Shown here one piece after another: positions 24,512 through 24,746 of a DNA stretch of 24,746 nt (within the stretch, counting starts at the first letter, position 1; every line of letters begins with the position of its first letter). Location: contig JAPLSP010000706.1 of the NCBI GenBank assembly GCA_026398575.1, positions 1-24,746 of the forward strand, in the 5' to 3' direction. The translations under genes and the position numbers were made by a program. The notes beneath the pieces were generated by a model that was not told the origin of the DNA, did no database searches, and saw only the letters and a program-made list of their open reading frames with translations. The stretch comes from Candidatus Sumerlaeota bacterium. Lineage in GTDB: Bacteria > Sumerlaeota > Sumerlaeia > JADFCT01.

Positions 24512-24746
24512 ATGGAAAAATCCTCTCCCGTTTCCGCAAGCGCCCAAGCTGTCACGCCCTATTGGATTCGCCGGATTGTTCTCGAACAAGCGAAACGGGC
24601 TCATCGCGGTCATATTGGCTCCGCGCTGTCCGTCGCGGATATTCTTGCTGTTTTATACGGCAAGGTTCTCAAGATCGCTTCCTGCGGCGATCCCGATCGC
24701 GATTATTTTATTCTTTCGAACGGACATGCCGCTCTGGCGCTTTATG
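24512..24746 (+). CDS. Transketolase N-terminal subunit/domain (partial, runs off the window)
   Basis: The last 78 codons read from ATG 24512 without a stop to the window edge. The sequence IRRIVLEQAKRAHRGHIGSA, then SVADILAVLYGKVL and DRDYFILSNGHAALALY, matches the start of transketolase N-terminal halves (usual form GHIGGSLS ... DRFILSKGHA), which bind thiamine diphosphate. The lysine usual before GHA is Asn here. In polysaccharide loci a split transketolase pair sometimes makes unusual or branched sugars. Elsewhere it is part of central carbon metabolism, and the window does not show which applies. No Shine-Dalgarno sequence is visible. It is divergent from the TPR-Wzt-B operon. Confidence 0.85.
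   Translation, partial: MEKSSPVSASAQAVTPYWIRRIVLEQAKRAHRGHIGSALSVADILAVLYGKVLKIASCGDPDRDYFILSNGHAALALY

Overview
The window looks like part of a surface-polysaccharide (O-antigen or capsule-like) biosynthesis and ABC-export locus of a Gram-negative-type bacterium, probably an uncultured lineage. I base this on two Wzt-type polysaccharide ABC ATPases, glycosyltransferases of several folds, nucleotide-sugar epimerases, a DegT sugar aminotransferase, WecB and many sugar-type methyltransferases. Most genes are coupled by ATGA or TAATG overlaps and many lack a clear Shine-Dalgarno sequence. I cannot name the phylum. No rRNA, tRNA or CRISPR array was found.

Layout. 1-2142 (+): the tail of a membrane protein and a GT2-GtrA-methyltransferase triple fusion. 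7992-2198 (-): GT-C membrane glycosyltransferase, methyltransferase, a relic of a glycosyltransferase, CDP-paratose 2-epimerase-like SDR, second SDR, a perfect 31-bp inverted repeat, and a frame-disrupted DegT aminotransferase. 8311-10211 (+): GtrB/ArnC-like polyprenyl-phosphate GT2 and a methyltransferase. 15891-10222 (-): Wzt-A, methyltransferase-like protein, FkbM methyltransferase, EDD-motif glycosyltransferase, zinc-ribbon methyltransferase, GT4. 16410-16057 (-): an N-terminal fragment of another glycosyltransferase. 24288-16594 (-): TPR membrane protein, Wzt-B (frameshifted), methyltransferase, GT4, a 458-bp nested palindromic element, WecB, NadE, then a second copy of the 31-bp inverted repeat. 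24512-end (+): start of a transketolase N-terminal subunit.

How the genes fit together. WecB, the two SDRs and the aminotransferase would supply activated sugars. The GT2/GtrA and GT-C proteins fit polyprenyl-phosphate-sugar synthesis, flipping and transfer. The GT4 and other cytoplasmic glycosyltransferases would build the chain. About seven methyltransferase domains would decorate or cap it. The two Wzt ATPases, with different C-terminal recognition domains, would export it with a permease that is not in this window.

The most unusual signals are non-coding. A conserved 61-bp promoter/operator-like module (A-tract, TTGAC box, GGCGCGCG, and a GTTCAT..ATGAAC palindrome at identical spacing) precedes both Wzt transcription units. 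A 458-bp element holds four copies of a hairpin unit with compensatory stem changes. A 31-bp perfect inverted repeat is present twice. The locus also shows decay: two disrupted genes, one truncated gene and one doubly deleted gene relic.
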